A stretch of 64,000 nucleotides of DNA from Lasiosphaeria ovina (Eukaryota; Ascomycota; Sordariomycetes; Sordariales; Lasiosphaeriaceae). The DNA is taken from positions 310,001 through 374,000 of the forward strand of contig JAULSN010000014.1 in assembly GCA_033439765.1 (NCBI GenBank), written 5' to 3'. Below the pieces are notes generated by a model. It did no database searches and was not told the origin of the DNA. It was given only the letters and a program-made list of their open reading frames with translations. The first letter of the stretch is position 1. Every line of letters begins with the position of its first letter. The position numbers were made by a program, and so were the translations under genes. Of this stretch, positions 10,265 through 20,391 are shown in pieces.

Positions 10265-10942
10265 ATGTCTTCGCCCCCTCCCTCGCCGTCTTCCCCAGCC
10301 CCAGCCACGTCAGGCACCCAGCCGACCCGTGGCAGCGGCAGCAGCAACCGCAGCAGCAGCAACCGCAGCAGCAGCAGCAGCAACAATGACAACAGCGGCA
10401 GCGGCAGCAGCAGCAGCAGCGGCAGCAGCAGCGGCAGCAGCAGCAACAACAACAGCGGCAGCAGCAGCAACAACAACAACAGCGGCAGCAGCAGCAACCG
10501 CAGCAGCAGCAGCAACCGCAGCAGCAGCAGCAACAACCTACCGTCGTTTAATACGCCGGGGGCTGCTGCTGCTGCTGCTGCCAGAGCTACTGCGGCTTTC
10601 GGGGCTGCTGCTGCTGCCAGAGAAACTGCGGCAGCATTCAGGGATATCTACCGTGCGCAGCAGAGGATGGGTGCACGAGAAGACGACGAAGATGGCAGCG
10701 ACGACGAGGAAGCCTTGCACCTGGCTGGCGAGAGAGGTATGCGTGCAGCGCTCGCAGAGAGCCTGTACCACATACGCCTGGCAATGCCGCACTTGGGCGA
10801 AGAGGAAGCCCAAGTGATAGCGTACCACGTGTGTGTGCGCGGGTTGGGCGTGGCGAGGCGAATCCTCGCACAGAGTGAGGAGGAGCAGCACGAGGACGGC
10901 GGCGAGGAGTACGGCGGCGAGGAGTACGGTGGCGAGGAGTAG
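10265..10942 (+). CDS. Ser/Asn-rich low-complexity protein, orphan
   Basis: A 225-codon frame starting at ATG 10265, about 215 bp after a TATA-like ATATATATA (10044-10052). Residues ~20-95 are encoded by a pure AGC/AAC trinucleotide array (10329-10540) giving Ser/Asn with a few Arg; then two Ala-rich stretches, a helical region (ESLYHIRLAMPHLG, VARRILAQSEEE) and an acidic tail of GGEEY repeats. The frame continues beyond the TAG at 10940 for 19 more codons of the same acidic repeat (GYDDEEGDEDEN) to a TAA at 10999. I do not recognise the protein. GC-rich codon use differs from the surrounding transposon debris, which supports a host gene; the trinucleotide array is likely length-variable. Confidence 0.55.
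   Translation: MSSPPPSPSSPAPATSGTQPTRGSGSSNRSSSNRSSSSSNNDNSGSGSSSSSGSSSGSSSNNNSGSSSNNNNSGSSSNRSSSSNRSSSSNNLPSFNTPGAAAAAAARATAAFGAAAAARETAAAFRDIYRAQQRMGAREDDEDGSDDEEALHLAGERGMRAALAESLYHIRLAMPHLGEEEAQVIAYHVCVRGLGVARRILAQSEEEQHEDGGEEYGGEEYGGEE
10329..10540 (+). repeat. AGC/AAC trinucleotide microsatellite inside a coding region
   Basis: About 70 consecutive triplets of AGC, AAC and GGC with few other codons, read as Ser/Asn/Gly. The alternative CAG (Gln) frame has a TGA at 10389, so the Ser/Asn frame is the coding one. Confidence 0.9.
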
Positions 10943-10999
10943 GGCGGCGAGGGGTACGACGACGAGGAGGGCGATGAGGACGAGAACCACGGTGAGGAG

Positions 11000-12111
11000 T
11001 AATTGTTTATTTTCGCATCTGTTACATGTTTTTAAGCATCTTTGGTTCGTCTTTTCATGGCTTTACTTGTGTTCTGTTCTGTACCTTTTTTTGCAGACTT
11101 GCTAGCAGTTTTGACGTTGCTTGATTGATTCTGTCTTGATTTCTTTTTTTGCAGACTTGCTAGTAGTTTTGACGTTGCTTGATTGATTCTGTCTTGATTT
11201 CTTGTACAAAACAACTTCGACACCACGGTTTCGTTCGCTGGAGGTACTCAATACGTAAGGGGAAAGATTTGGAGCGCAGCTGAGCCCGAAGCGGGAAGAA
11301 GCGAAGTGCCTCGAGGGCACCGTGATAACCAGCAGACGAAAGTTGCAGGAAAGGAAGAGAAGAGAGGAGGGGGGACGTCCAACCATGCGCTCAGGATCAC
11401 GCACGAACATGGAAATTGCCAAGGGCAACTTTGGGGTAAAACGATGGTGTGTTGTTGTTGTTGCTGCCGCCGTCGACGACGACGTTGGCAGACGCAGAAG
11501 CAGACATATTTCGTTGCTCTCTTTTGCCTTGCTTCGTCTCGGGCAGCGCGGCAAAAGGAGAAACCACCAGACACAAAGACAGGCCACAAAGACGTCTTTG
11601 CCTTGTTCTTCTCTTTTGCCTTGCTTTGCCTCGGGCGGCCCTCCAGACATGAAGCGGCGGGCGGCTCGCTTCGCTCGAAAGGGCTGGCGCTGGCAACTGC
11701 GTGCGATACAAAACTCAAAACCCGCCACCATTCCCGCGCACCTTCCGAGCCTACATTTGCCGATTGTCAGAGGCTCTGCAACGCTGGCCTTGTCGCGTTC
11801 TGGAGCAGCCTCTCTTCATCACACCTCGGCGTGCGTTGCCTGCGCTGGCACTGACACCGACACACGTCCAAAGCCTGCCTCGTCGCACTCGCCACGGATT
11901 CTTTCTTTCTACAACGCCGGCTTTCTCGCCTCCACATCTCAGCGTGCGTCGAGGAAGGAGCACTCGAGCCACTGCACTGACATCTGCCTCACTTTATCTC
12001 ACACTAACTCAGACCAGCTTGGTGTGGCTCAGGTGCCTGCGTGCGGCACCCACCACCCACTTTTTAAAGAATTGGGCCCACTCCAGATTTTTTAGCCAAT
12101 CAGAACACGAC
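11000..12111. other. Noncoding region with a 58-bp duplication and dispersed repeats
   Basis: A 58-bp unit (GCAGACTTGCTAG...TTGATTTCTT) is tandemly duplicated at 11093-11150 and 11151-11208. Around 11515-11650 the words CTCTTTTGCCTTGCTT and CTCGGGC recur imperfectly. 11705-11830 is an inverted copy of the 168-bp family of 2836-3262. Open frames here overlap on both strands without motif support, so no gene is called. Confidence 0.6.
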
Positions 12112-12700
12112 GAAAAGAACCACCACCAAGCTGGTCCGAGTTTCTGAGCTAAACCCCGACCACCTCAACATCAATCGACGATATCTACCGAAGCTGTCAT
12201 ATATTGCGCGCAAATCGCTGTAACAACACGCCGTTAGTACCGTTGGAATGCCCTCAATTCAAGCTGCTGATTGGTACTAATTCCATGCATAGAACATGTC
12301 TTCCGGGTCGGATTCCGAGCAGCAGCCCTCACAAGGTGCGCCCGGCGCGAGTAGTTCATTCGCCCAAAATGACCCTCAAGAGGCTCCAGAAGCTCAGCAG
12401 CGGTTACCAGAAGACCTGGGCCTGTCGGGTGTCTCGACAGATGCCTCCTTCCCGAGGACATTGTGCCAGAGACTGTGAGCGTGTGGCACAAGTTGAGAAG
12501 TGCGAGTTTGATGCGGGCCTCACGCGGGCAACAAGATGAGGCGTAGAGCTACAATATGGAGGCTTTTATCACCAAGTGGGTGGAAAATGGCACAAGAGCT
12601 CGGCGGCAATAAGCAACCAAAACTAATCGTGGTTTAGTTCTCGTCAAGCAACGCCGTCCTCAACAACGTAGCCGACGAGAACAACAGCGCCTGTGGGTCT
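12112..12700 (+). pseudogene. 5' fragment of a DUF6589-type gene (copy 1)
   Basis: From 12112 the DNA matches 21180 onward closely, first through about 185 bp of noncoding leader (CATATATTGCGCGCAAATCG in both) and then from ATG 12296 through the start of the coding region (MSSGSDSEQQPSQGA). The copy has an internal deletion, a frameshift and early stops, then picks up the second exon start (TCTCGTCAAGCAACGCCGTC near 12645). Further parts of the same gene lie at 13937-14193 and 18383-18720, separated by an orphan gene with its repeats and by a nested MULE/hAT insertion. Confidence 0.75.
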
Positions 12701-12811
12701 TGGAAGGAGACGGCCACTTTCGTCTATTCATGTAAAATGCAATCCCTCCCGGCAACAATAGGAACACTGTTGCTGGTGATAAGACTCCACCCGTCCTATT
12801 GTCGGGACCCT

Positions 12812-13006
12812 AGCCGACTCGACTCGGCAGTGTTCAGAGAACAATAGGAACACCCTTTTCACCGAGCAAAGTCCCCAGCCGACTCGACGCGGCAGTGTTC
12901 AGCGAACAATAGGAACACCCTTTTCACCGAGCAAAGTCCCCAGCCGACTCGACTCGGCAGTGTTCAGAGAACAATAGGAACACTTTTTTCACCGAGCGCC
13001 GTGGTT
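12812..13006. repeat. 65-bp tandem repeat, three copies, upstream of the 13.3-kb gene
   Basis: Units start at 12812, 12877 and 12942 with a constant 65-bp period and few mismatches. Each begins with an inverted repeat (GCCGA-CTCGAC-TCGGC) and contains AACAATAGGAACAC. The array ends about 250 bp before the ATG at 13255 and could be promoter sequence. Confidence 0.85.
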
Positions 13007-13223
13007 TGTGGTCCAGCATAAATTCTTCTTCCGTGTCTCTCTTCTTCCCTTCGTCCCTCTTCACCCAGTCCGTCAATCAGTCTAAGCCCTCGCACCAAAA
13101 AATTTGCACACACCATCTCGCGCCTTCTACATCAACCTCGACACGCCACACAGTGAGTATCCCATCCTTTGGATATAACATCCACCAAGCAACACCATCT
13201 CACCACATAACACCATGCAGCAA

Positions 13224-13246
13224 TACACACACACACACACACACAC
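13224..13246. repeat. CA dinucleotide run
   Basis: About eleven CA units immediately upstream of the ATG at 13255, in the presumed 5' UTR. Confidence 0.9.
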
Positions 13247-13254
13247 TTTAAAAA

Positions 13255-13644
13255 ATGGACGTGACATCCTTCATGTACACGCACATCCACCCCGTGCTGC
13301 GGCTAAACCGCGACCTGGAGCGGTTCGGCGTGTTTGTGGCACTGACGGACGCGACCGGCCTTCGAATGATGCAGCGCCGCTACCAAGAGCAGCCAGCGGC
13401 GGAGGGCCACCAGATGGTGGTGATGCCACTGCCCGACGTCGACTTCCCGGCGCGCGTGGCGCTGTTCTGCCGCAACCTGCCGACCCTGCTGGAGCCCATG
13501 CGAGTCGTTGTCAACCGCGTCGACGACGTGGAAATCATCTTTGCCGACATCGAGGCAGCCCTATTCGCCCTGCACCGCCGCCGCCCCGTCTTCATGGTCG
13601 GCTACTGGGCCCCCACCCCCGTCGGCGGCATGTTTGTTTTCTGA
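13255..13644 (+). CDS. Orphan 129-aa protein
   Basis: A compact frame with strong third-position G/C bias, unlike the flanking transposon fragments. The protein alternates predicted strands and helices (HQMVVMPLPDVDFPARVALF, MRVVVNRVDDVEIIFADIEAALFAL) and ends in VGGMFVF; no motif is recognised. The probable 5' UTR contains an intron (13153-13220, GTGAGT donor, ATGCAG acceptor) followed by a CA dinucleotide run. The gene and its upstream 65-bp repeats lie between two parts of a DUF6589-type pseudogene, so it probably arrived with an insertion or rearrangement. A single-domain host orphan is the best guess. Confidence 0.55.
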   Translation: MDVTSFMYTHIHPVLRLNRDLERFGVFVALTDATGLRMMQRRYQEQPAAEGHQMVVMPLPDVDFPARVALFCRNLPTLLEPMRVVVNRVDDVEIIFADIEAALFALHRRRPVFMVGYWAPTPVGGMFVF

Positions 13645-13762
13645 GCGGCGCGTGTTTGGTGGAGACCGACGAGCGGCTGAGAGGTTTGTGATGCCGACTT
13701 GGTAGCTAATTGTGGCCTGTGCTAACGTGTTTTGTGGCTAGTAGCAGCTGGGGTTGAAGCCT

Positions 13763-13808
13763 GGGGGAGGGAGGGGAGGGAGGGGAGGGAGGGGAGGGAG
13801 AGGGAGGG
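13763..13808. repeat. GGGAGG-type purine microsatellite
   Basis: Repeats of GGGAGGGAGG on the plus strand just after the 13.3-kb gene; a long polypurine tract that could adopt G-rich secondary structure. Confidence 0.8.
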
Positions 13809-13936
13809 CGTTTTTCGGGGGAGGGTTGGCGGGCGTTTTGGTAGTTGTTGGGCCGCGGGCCCGTAATGAACTTGTTTGCGCCGCATATTTCCCTTGTCGT
13901 GATGACCGTTCTATGTTGTCTGCTCTCTGAAGCATG

Positions 13937-14193
13937 TTATGGACCTTAGACGGCGATTTACGCGGCAAATGGTCACACAATACCTTCTTCCTCGGCAACC
14001 ATCAATTGACGCAGCCTCTAAATGGCTACTCAAGTACGCATTTATGCACATCTTCGCCAAAAGCTCTGCTCCAGAGATGCCTGCCGTGAAGAGAGTCGCT
14101 TACAAGGAGACTCCTTTCCTACAACTTGGGGCCATCTTTGAGGATGAGAACACGATTGATAGAGTATACAAGTTACACGAAGAAGGATATTAA
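13937..14193 (+). pseudogene. Middle fragment of a DUF6589-type gene (copy 1)
   Basis: Reads EMPAVKRVAYKETPFLQLGAIFEDE...YKLHEE, matching PMPAVKRVSY...LQLGAIFEDE...YKLHEE at 56610-56740 of copy 4. It is cut at about 14195 by the left end of the MULE that follows. Confidence 0.75.
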
Positions 14194-15725
14194 ATAGGGA
14201 CCGTCTACTCGGACTGCAGGAATCGTCTTCTAGACTGCAGGCACACCAAAAAGGTACATGGAGCCATCGCCCCAAGCCACTAGCCCAGCCAAAATCGGAT
14301 TTCTACACCTCAGAAAGCCCAGTTCAATGGGTTGAATGCTTCTTCAGATGGCCGGCCTGCCCACCCTGCGCCCGGCACCCTGCGCCCGGGCCAATTTCTA
14401 CCTGCAATTGAGGCCATCGCCAAATCTCCCGCCTATGCCCTGCGCCCGGGCCACTTGGACCAATTCTTACCCGCAGTTGAGGGCATCCGCAAAATCCTTC
14501 AATCTTTAACCACAACACCACAATACCGTCAATTGAGCTACAACAACAACAACGACGCGATTTTATCGCCGCGCAAGTAGGTGCGCAGCTTCATTTTCAA
14601 TCTACAAAGCTAACTAGCGATAGAAGATGGCTGAGCGCGAGCCCTCGGTCGCATTCGACGACCCCGATGAACAAGACGATGGCGCGCCGCACCCCCCGCC
14701 GGACCAAGGACTTTGGGACCTCGCGAGTCGATATTTCCCGTCTCCAAGATAAAATGCGACGAACTTCAGAGGCGCATTCGCGGGGGACATTCACCAAGAA
14801 GCGAGACTGTGGATTCAAGGCAGTTGCAGCGGCCCCCTGCAGTCAAACAACGGGAAATGGACCCTACAGATCAAGGACTCGGTTCACAATCACCATGGCC
14901 TTGAGAGAAATACCTTGAAGATGTCTATACTCCCCGGCGTCGGTGGACCGTTGAAGAGAGGGCATCCGTGTCGGCCTTTAATGACAGGCCGAGTGTCACG
15001 AATCGTGACATCAAGCTTGAAATGCGGAAGCGGGTTTCCCGGCATCAACTTTTACCGCCGGACAGCTCCGGAACCTTCGCTGCAGCTCGAAGCAGGACAG
15101 TCTCGCCGGTCGCCTTCCTTTTCAAGCCACAATGAAGGTTCTCGACGACAGAGGAATACAGTACAAAGTCCTTTGGGGTGATGAGGAAGAAACAAAGCCA
15201 GAGGGCTTGTTCTGGTCTGATTCGTGGTGCGAGGACATGTGGAAGCCGTATCCCTGGGTACAGATGTATGACAACACATACAAGACGATCAACAAGGCTT
15301 CGACTGGCTGATGGACCGAGTTAACGAGCACCGCGAGAATGTCGGCGCGAGTAAGCCGGTAGTTACCTTGACCGACTTGGACAGCACGATGAAGAATGCG
15401 GTGGCGCGTGTTTACCCTGATGCAGGCCCTCACATCAGCAAGAATGTGGTCCTGCAAGTCAAACGCAGGTGGGATAACCAGGCCGCGGCGCAGGTAAATG
15501 CCGCACATGTGGCTCAACGTGCCCAAGCTGGCCAGGCGAATGGAAACCAAGGCATCAACAACAACGAACATGACCGGGACGAACATGACCAAAACATTGT
15601 CAACAGACTCAACCGCCGAGCCGACGAAGCGCTCGGACCGCTTCCTGACGAAGTTGAGTACTCTCGAGCCGGGCTTTACAAGCTTTGGGAGCATATGCTC
15701 CATGCCCCTACCCTCGAGGGCTTCA

Positions 15726-17889
15726 CTCAGATCAGATTCTTCAAATAGATACACCAATCAAATAAACAGATCGGGCCCGTCTGCTAAACAAACAAATCAG
15801 ATATCAGGCCCTGCAACAAGCGTTGCTGCTATTACGCGCTCTCGCTCGCCCGGCCCGAGCCGCCAGCCGTCGATCTTCTCCCAGATGCAGTCACGGCCTC
15901 CATCCATCGCAGCTCAGGCTGCTGATGCCCTCACCGCCGCCCCCGTCGTCGAAGGCTCCGTGGAAGACCTCCCTCGCATCTGCTGGGCCGGCAAGCACTA
16001 CGTACTGGATTCTCATGTACTCGGGCCGTGTTCTCGCGGCCGTAGGAGCTGGGTCATGGGTCACGGCTGGTTTCTGGCCGGGATCACGGCAAGAGGCGCC
16101 TTAATTCCCGGCAGAGAGGTTTGGTGCTGCAGGCATTGTGATCAACAGAGGAAACACGTTACTTACGATGCTTCCTCTACATCGTCTGCTTCAACGCATC
16201 TAGCTAAGGAGCATCGTATCCGGAAGCATCAAGAGTATCAAGCTGACGGTCCCGATATTCTCGCCATGCAGCATGCAGCATCGTTACAGATTCCTCAAGC
16301 CAAAGATCAAGCCTTGAAGCAGCTTGCCGTTGCCTTCCTCGTCAACTCCAACAATCCCTTTACGACCTTTGAAGACCCTTACCTCAAGAGCTTCCTAAAG
16401 CTATTCAACCCAGACCTCGCCGCTGCCGTCGCCTTAGGGAGGAATACCCTCACTTCGATACTAACCAACATGTTCGAGGAGCAGAAGGCCATTCTTCAAC
16501 AAGAACTAGGGGATTCCCTGACCTCGATTCACATTAGCTTCGACCTATGGACTTCCCCAAACCGCCTGGCCTTCGTTGCCGTATTCGCCCACTTCCTGAA
16601 TAGCAAGCGACAGTATTCGAGCCGGCTCATCGCGTTCAGGAGGCATCCCGGATCACACAACGGCGAGGGTATTGCCAACACCCGTCAAGAAGTCATCCAG
16701 GCTTGGGGCATCACCCAGAGGCTCGGGGTAACCGTTTGCGATAACGCCTCGAAATAACGATACGTGCCTACAGGCTTTATACCCTCGGCTCATCCCTGGA
16801 ATGACCGAGAAGGATGTCTTACATCGTCGGATGCCGTGTTTCGGTCACGTTTTGAACCTGGTTGCGAAGGCGTTCCTTTTTTGGCGAAGAAGCCGATTCT
16901 TTCGAGCTGGAATCCGATTCCCTCGAGGTCTTGGAGCAACATGACGATGCCTTTATCCATTGGCGCCGTAAGGGCCCGGTCGGGAAGCTTCACAATATCG
17001 TCAAGCTCATCCGGGCCTCCCCTCAACGCTCCGAAGCTTTCCGGCAAGTAGCAGAGGCTCGGGAGCAAGAGGACCTTCACGATTCCTTTTTACCTTGTAT
17101 GCCGAATCCACGGCCGAGCTGTAGTTACGGCAGAATAACGCTACAAGGTGGAATTCGACGTACCTCATGATCGACCGGGCCTGGAAGAAGCAACGGGATA
17201 TTCAGGCCTACATCCTAGCTTTGGGTTATCCTTCCTCGAAGAGGCTTGGTGTTCCCCGGAACACTCACCGTGGCTCGGGCCGGCGAAGTTGGCCGTCAAG
17301 GCTTACTTTGAGCGTTGGTATCCAGAACCTCACCATGATCCCTTCGATTCGCCGTCACCGTCACCGTCACCGTCACCGTCGCCATCGCCACATCCTTCAA
17401 CATGGTCAACAGCTTCACAGCATCCCAACCGCGAACCGAGCCGGTTCATGTAGTGGATCAACAACAGACGGTCTCGACCTTCAGACAGCCACGGCGAGCT
17501 TGAGAGATATTACCACCTTGACCCTCAGGAATGTTCCGATCCGATCCAATGGTGGCTGGATCACCAAACAACCTCTCCCCGGTTGAGCCGGTTTGCGTTG
17601 GACCTCCTAGTCATCCCGGCCATGTCAGATGACCCTGAACGGGCTTTCAGCCAGGGAAGCTTGACGGTGACGTCCCAACGGCACAGCCTCAGCCAAGGAC
17701 GCATCGAGGCTATACAGATATTGAAGAATCGGTTCAAGGACAAGGTCATCCAGGCCGGAGGCATCAATTTCAGCTTCAGCTAGGCCGGGAATGCCCTCAT
17801 TTCGGTTGGCGGTTCAGATATCTGTCAGATATATCAGATGTATCCAAAACAAACAGATACAGCCGCCGTCGGGATCTGAGTGAAGCGCT
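15726..17889 (+). mobile_element. hAT transposon nested in MULE copy A, 8-bp target duplication
   Basis: The host sequence GGGCTTCA is present at 15718-15725 and again at 17890-17897; the matching place in MULE copy B (27508) has it once. This is the 8-bp duplication typical of hAT elements. Near both ends is CACTCAGATC / GATCTGAGTG, though not exactly at the termini. The 2164-bp insert encodes a hAT transposase on the plus strand. Confidence 0.85.
15745..17783 (+). pseudogene. hAT-family transposase, frameshifted
   Basis: An open N-terminal section (to 16757) contains a BED-type zinc finger (EVWCCRHCDQQRK...THLAKEH), then the catalytic-region block ISFDLWTSPNRLAF. The middle is broken into short frames (16764-17450) with a (TCACCG)n run at 17353-17378. 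The C-terminal dimerisation region reads LVIPAMSDDPERAFSQG...TVTSQRHSLSQ at 17583-17783. At least three frameshifts or stops make it nonfunctional. Confidence 0.85.
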
Positions 17890-18382
17890 GGGCTTCAACC
17901 TCGCATATGAAAAGCTCAAGGCATTCTTTCCTCGGCAGGTGGAAATGCTCAACTACATCGAGGAGACCTGCATGCCTGTCCTTGGACAGTGGGCAACTTA
18001 TCACACCGACAAGCGCCTCAACTTGGGCCACAGGACCACATCGCCAGCTGAGGCGATTAATCGCTGCTTCAAGAGCTTTGTTGTCACAGGCAATAGCGCT
18101 GTTCTCGATGCGGTTGTTGTGTTTGCAGCGATGAGGATGGACGAAAACGCGGTCCTTGGTGGTGTGTTGTGCCTCGGGGGGGCTACTTGATCATGTTCCA
18201 CTTCGACTCGAGCAACGGCTTCTCTTCGGGAGTTGGTGGCGTCGTGGGTGGAAGAATGGGACAAACGAAACAAGACGCCGAGTGGAAAGGAAAGAAGCAA
18301 AAAAGGAGAAGGAGGAACATGTTGGACTCGACAGGCTCGCCGTGCGCCGTTCTGGCCCAGAGAGGCATCACCAAGTGTCATG

Positions 18383-18720
18383 CCGCTGATCATGTATAGT
18401 TGCACGGCTAGAGTCCTCGCCTTTGTCATACATCGTCACCTAGTTGGAGAAGACAAGCTTCAAGAAAAGGACCTCACTGTTGACGCCATCAAGGGGGTAA
18501 TGACATCCGGCGCCGCCCACCTCGACAGCGTCTCTGATGCTGTTTGGAAGACAGTCTTCTCCTTTGAAGGCTGGACAGGCCGTCATAGCGACCTGGATGG
18601 CCCTATTGATCTAGACTTTAGGAGCCACTGCCGGCTAATGCAGTGCGTGGAAAATCCTACACGAAGCAGTTCGCCACGGCGATTACGGCCTGCTTCGTGA
18701 CATCATCCCGATGCTTTCTA
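18383..18720 (+). pseudogene. Later fragment of a DUF6589-type gene (copy 1)
   Basis: Matches copies 3 and 4: CTARVLAFVIHRHLVGED, then LTVDAIKG, AVWKTVFSFEGWTGRHSDL. The part present in copy 4 between 56745 and 57060 is missing here, so MULE insertion was accompanied by a deletion. Confidence 0.7.
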
Positions 18721-18806
18721 TTCTTTTCTGGGGAGATCTGGAGCCATGCTGGTCGGTAGAACATTTTTATTCATGTAATAGTTCAAAGGAGAATTGCCCT
18801 ACTTCC

Positions 18807-19275
18807 TTCGCAGATACAAACAAATCGCAGACACAAACAAATCGCAGATGTAAACAAATCGCAGATGCAAGCAAATCGCAGATGCAAACAAATCGCAGAC
18901 ACAAACAGATCGCAGATGCAAACAAATCGCAGACACAAACAAATCGCAGATGTAAACAAATCGCAGATGCAAGCAAATCGCAGATACAACCAAATTGCAG
19001 ATGCAAACAAATCGCAGACACAAACAAATCGCACATGTAAACAAATCGCAGATGCAAACAAATCGCAGATACAAACAAATTGCAGATGCAAACAAATCGG
19101 GAAGAAGATAAAGAAGAAGGTGACATGGTCTGCGCGAAGCTGGTCATGCTGCTGCTTTCAGAAGATGTGAATCAGACACAAACAAATCGCACATGCAAAT
19201 AAATCGCAGATACAAACAAATTGCAGATGCAAACAAATCGCAGACACAAACAAATCGCAGATACAAACAAATTCA
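18807..19275. repeat. 17-bp minisatellite in two blocks
   Basis: The unit GCAGATGCAAACAAATC, with variants at a few positions, repeats about 17 times at 18807-19105 and about 6 times at 19172-19275. Because 17 is not a multiple of three, translations repeat every 17 codons on either strand; these frames are not taken as genes. Confidence 0.9.
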
Positions 19276-19303
19276 CCATCTCTCAATCGTCCCAAACTCT
19301 GTT

Positions 19304-19945
19304 CTAGTCGTCGTCCTCATCCTCTTCGTCCTCTAGTTCAGAAAGCCCAGGCAACGAATTCAAGTACTGGCAAATCTCTCCAGATTGTGCCACAATTTCT
19401 TGTGGTACGACGATTTTGCACTCGATATACACCCCCTGACCGTTCCAGGAGGCTCTCCCGAGCACGCACTTGGGCCACCCTTTTTGGGCGGCATGTCTTG
19501 CGTACTTCTCACAGGCCTTGGCACGGGCCGTGAAGAAGATTTCGGCCTTGTGTTCAAGGGCCGGCCGTGTATAGCCGTAAATCTGCACCCTTCCAACATC
19601 TCGTATAGGCCCTAGCCGCCAAGCGGGTGGCGGAGTCCAGTCAATAGTGGGGCGGTTATCTGCAAATATAAGTTGTTAGGCGTAAACATGTGGTAAAGTT
19701 TTATGAGTTGACGTACTGCTGGGGACAGGGAAGCTGTCCCTCTCTCTCCTTATCGGCGTGGCCGAAATGTTCCTGGGAGCACCCAGAGGCGGTGCCGGGG
19801 ACGGGGACGGGGACGCGGGAGCCGACGCGGGAGCCGACGCGGGAGCCGATGCAGATGGTGACGCTGCGGGAGACGCCCACTCAACTTCGTCCCTGGTCGT
19901 TGATGATGCCCGGGACGTGGCAGGCGACGTTGCAAGTTCGCTCAT
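19304..19945 (-). CDS. Orphan 194-aa protein, two exons
   Basis: Exon 1 19945-19717, intron 19716-19660 (57 nt, GTACGT donor, CTAAC branch, TTGCAG acceptor), exon 2 19659-19304; the join is in frame. The N-terminal 75 residues are low-complexity Ala/Ser/Pro (repeated SAPASAPA). Exon 2 encodes a folded-looking part (VQIYGYTRPALEHKAEIF, GQGVYIECKIVVPQEIV) and ends in an acidic tail of Glu/Asp. A TATA-like TATATAT lies at 20096-20091. No known family is recognised. The clean splice signals and codon bias argue for a real gene. Confidence 0.6.
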
Positions 19946-20239
19946 GTTTATTGGTGGAAAGTGCCTTGCTGGTGAAAAGTGTCTTGTTGGTGAAACGCGC
20001 CAGGGACAGGGACTGGTTTTATTTTTGTTGGACGTAGGAAGAAAAGAGAAGTGTTGGAGCAAGAGGGAGGGAGACGCTCCATATATACACGTTCCCTTTC
20101 CTCATTCCGGCTCTGTGGCCCAGGTGGCCTGGTTTCGGGCTCGAGTAACCTGGTTCCTTCGGTTATTAGAAAAGTAAGCTTTTTCCATTGCCGTAGTGCA
20201 CATGTCCCGCATGCATGCAGGGCAACAAGGCCAGCGATG

Positions 20240-20385
20240 CAGAAAGAAAGCATGAGTGGGCGCCTCTGAGAATCGGCAAATGTAGGCTCGGAAGTGCGCG
20301 GGTCTGGAGTCTTGTATCGGCTGTTCGAGGCGCCGTGGCGCTGAGAGTGACGCTGAGAAAGAAGGCGCCTCTGAGAATCGGCGAT
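20240..20385 (+). repeat. Dispersed copy of the 168-bp family
   Basis: Contains CGGCAAATGTAGGCTCGGAAG and GGCGCCGTGGCGCTGAGAG in the order of the 2836-3262 array. Confidence 0.75.
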
Positions 20386-20391
20386 TTCTCT

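Larger units (their letters stand above)
14199..18115 (+). mobile_element. MULE (Mutator-like) copy A, decayed, with nested hAT element
   Basis: The left end (CCGTCTACTCGGAC at 14203) resembles the terminal repeat of the complete MULE at 25748-28942, and the first 400 bp of leader (AAATCGGATTT, CAATGGGTTGAATGC) match it. Coding similarity begins at 14639 and continues to about 18115, interrupted by a hAT element at 15726-17889. The right terminal repeat is absent: similarity ends near 18115. Confidence 0.75.
14639..18115 (+). pseudogene. MULE transposase pseudogene, copy A
   Basis: Fragments in different frames match copy B throughout: an N-terminal acidic part (14639), DFGTSRVDISRLQDK (14710), TKPEGLFW (15195), MYDNTYKT (15265), LDQVNEYRE-like MDRVNEHREN (15311), the region with KNVVLQVKRRW (15445), then after the hAT insertion YEKLKAFFPRQVEMLNYIEE (17907) and TTSPAEAINRCFKSFVVTG (18037). 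Unlike copy B it has frameshifts, but at several sites where B has a stop this copy keeps Gln or Trp codons (for example AAAQVNA at 15488). Confidence 0.75.

Noticed and set aside
10329..10817. Long Ala/Thr frame and Leu-rich minus-strand frame across the trinucleotide array
   Set aside because: Both are translations of the same AGC repeat in other frames; no motif, and the Ser/Asn frame has the better start, TATA and codon bias.
11102..12095. Overlapping frames of 150-257 codons on both strands
   Set aside because: They overlap each other and known dispersed repeats (168-bp family, 58-bp duplication), with no recognisable domain.
18767..19147. Minus-strand frames rich in Cys/Leu/Phe (ICLHLRFVCICDLF type) resembling a membrane protein
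   Set aside because: They are read through a 17-bp minisatellite; the apparent hydrophobic repeats are a product of the repeat, in all three frames.
18807..19275. CRISPR-like array
   Set aside because: The repeats are directly contiguous with no unique spacers, and the window is eukaryotic.
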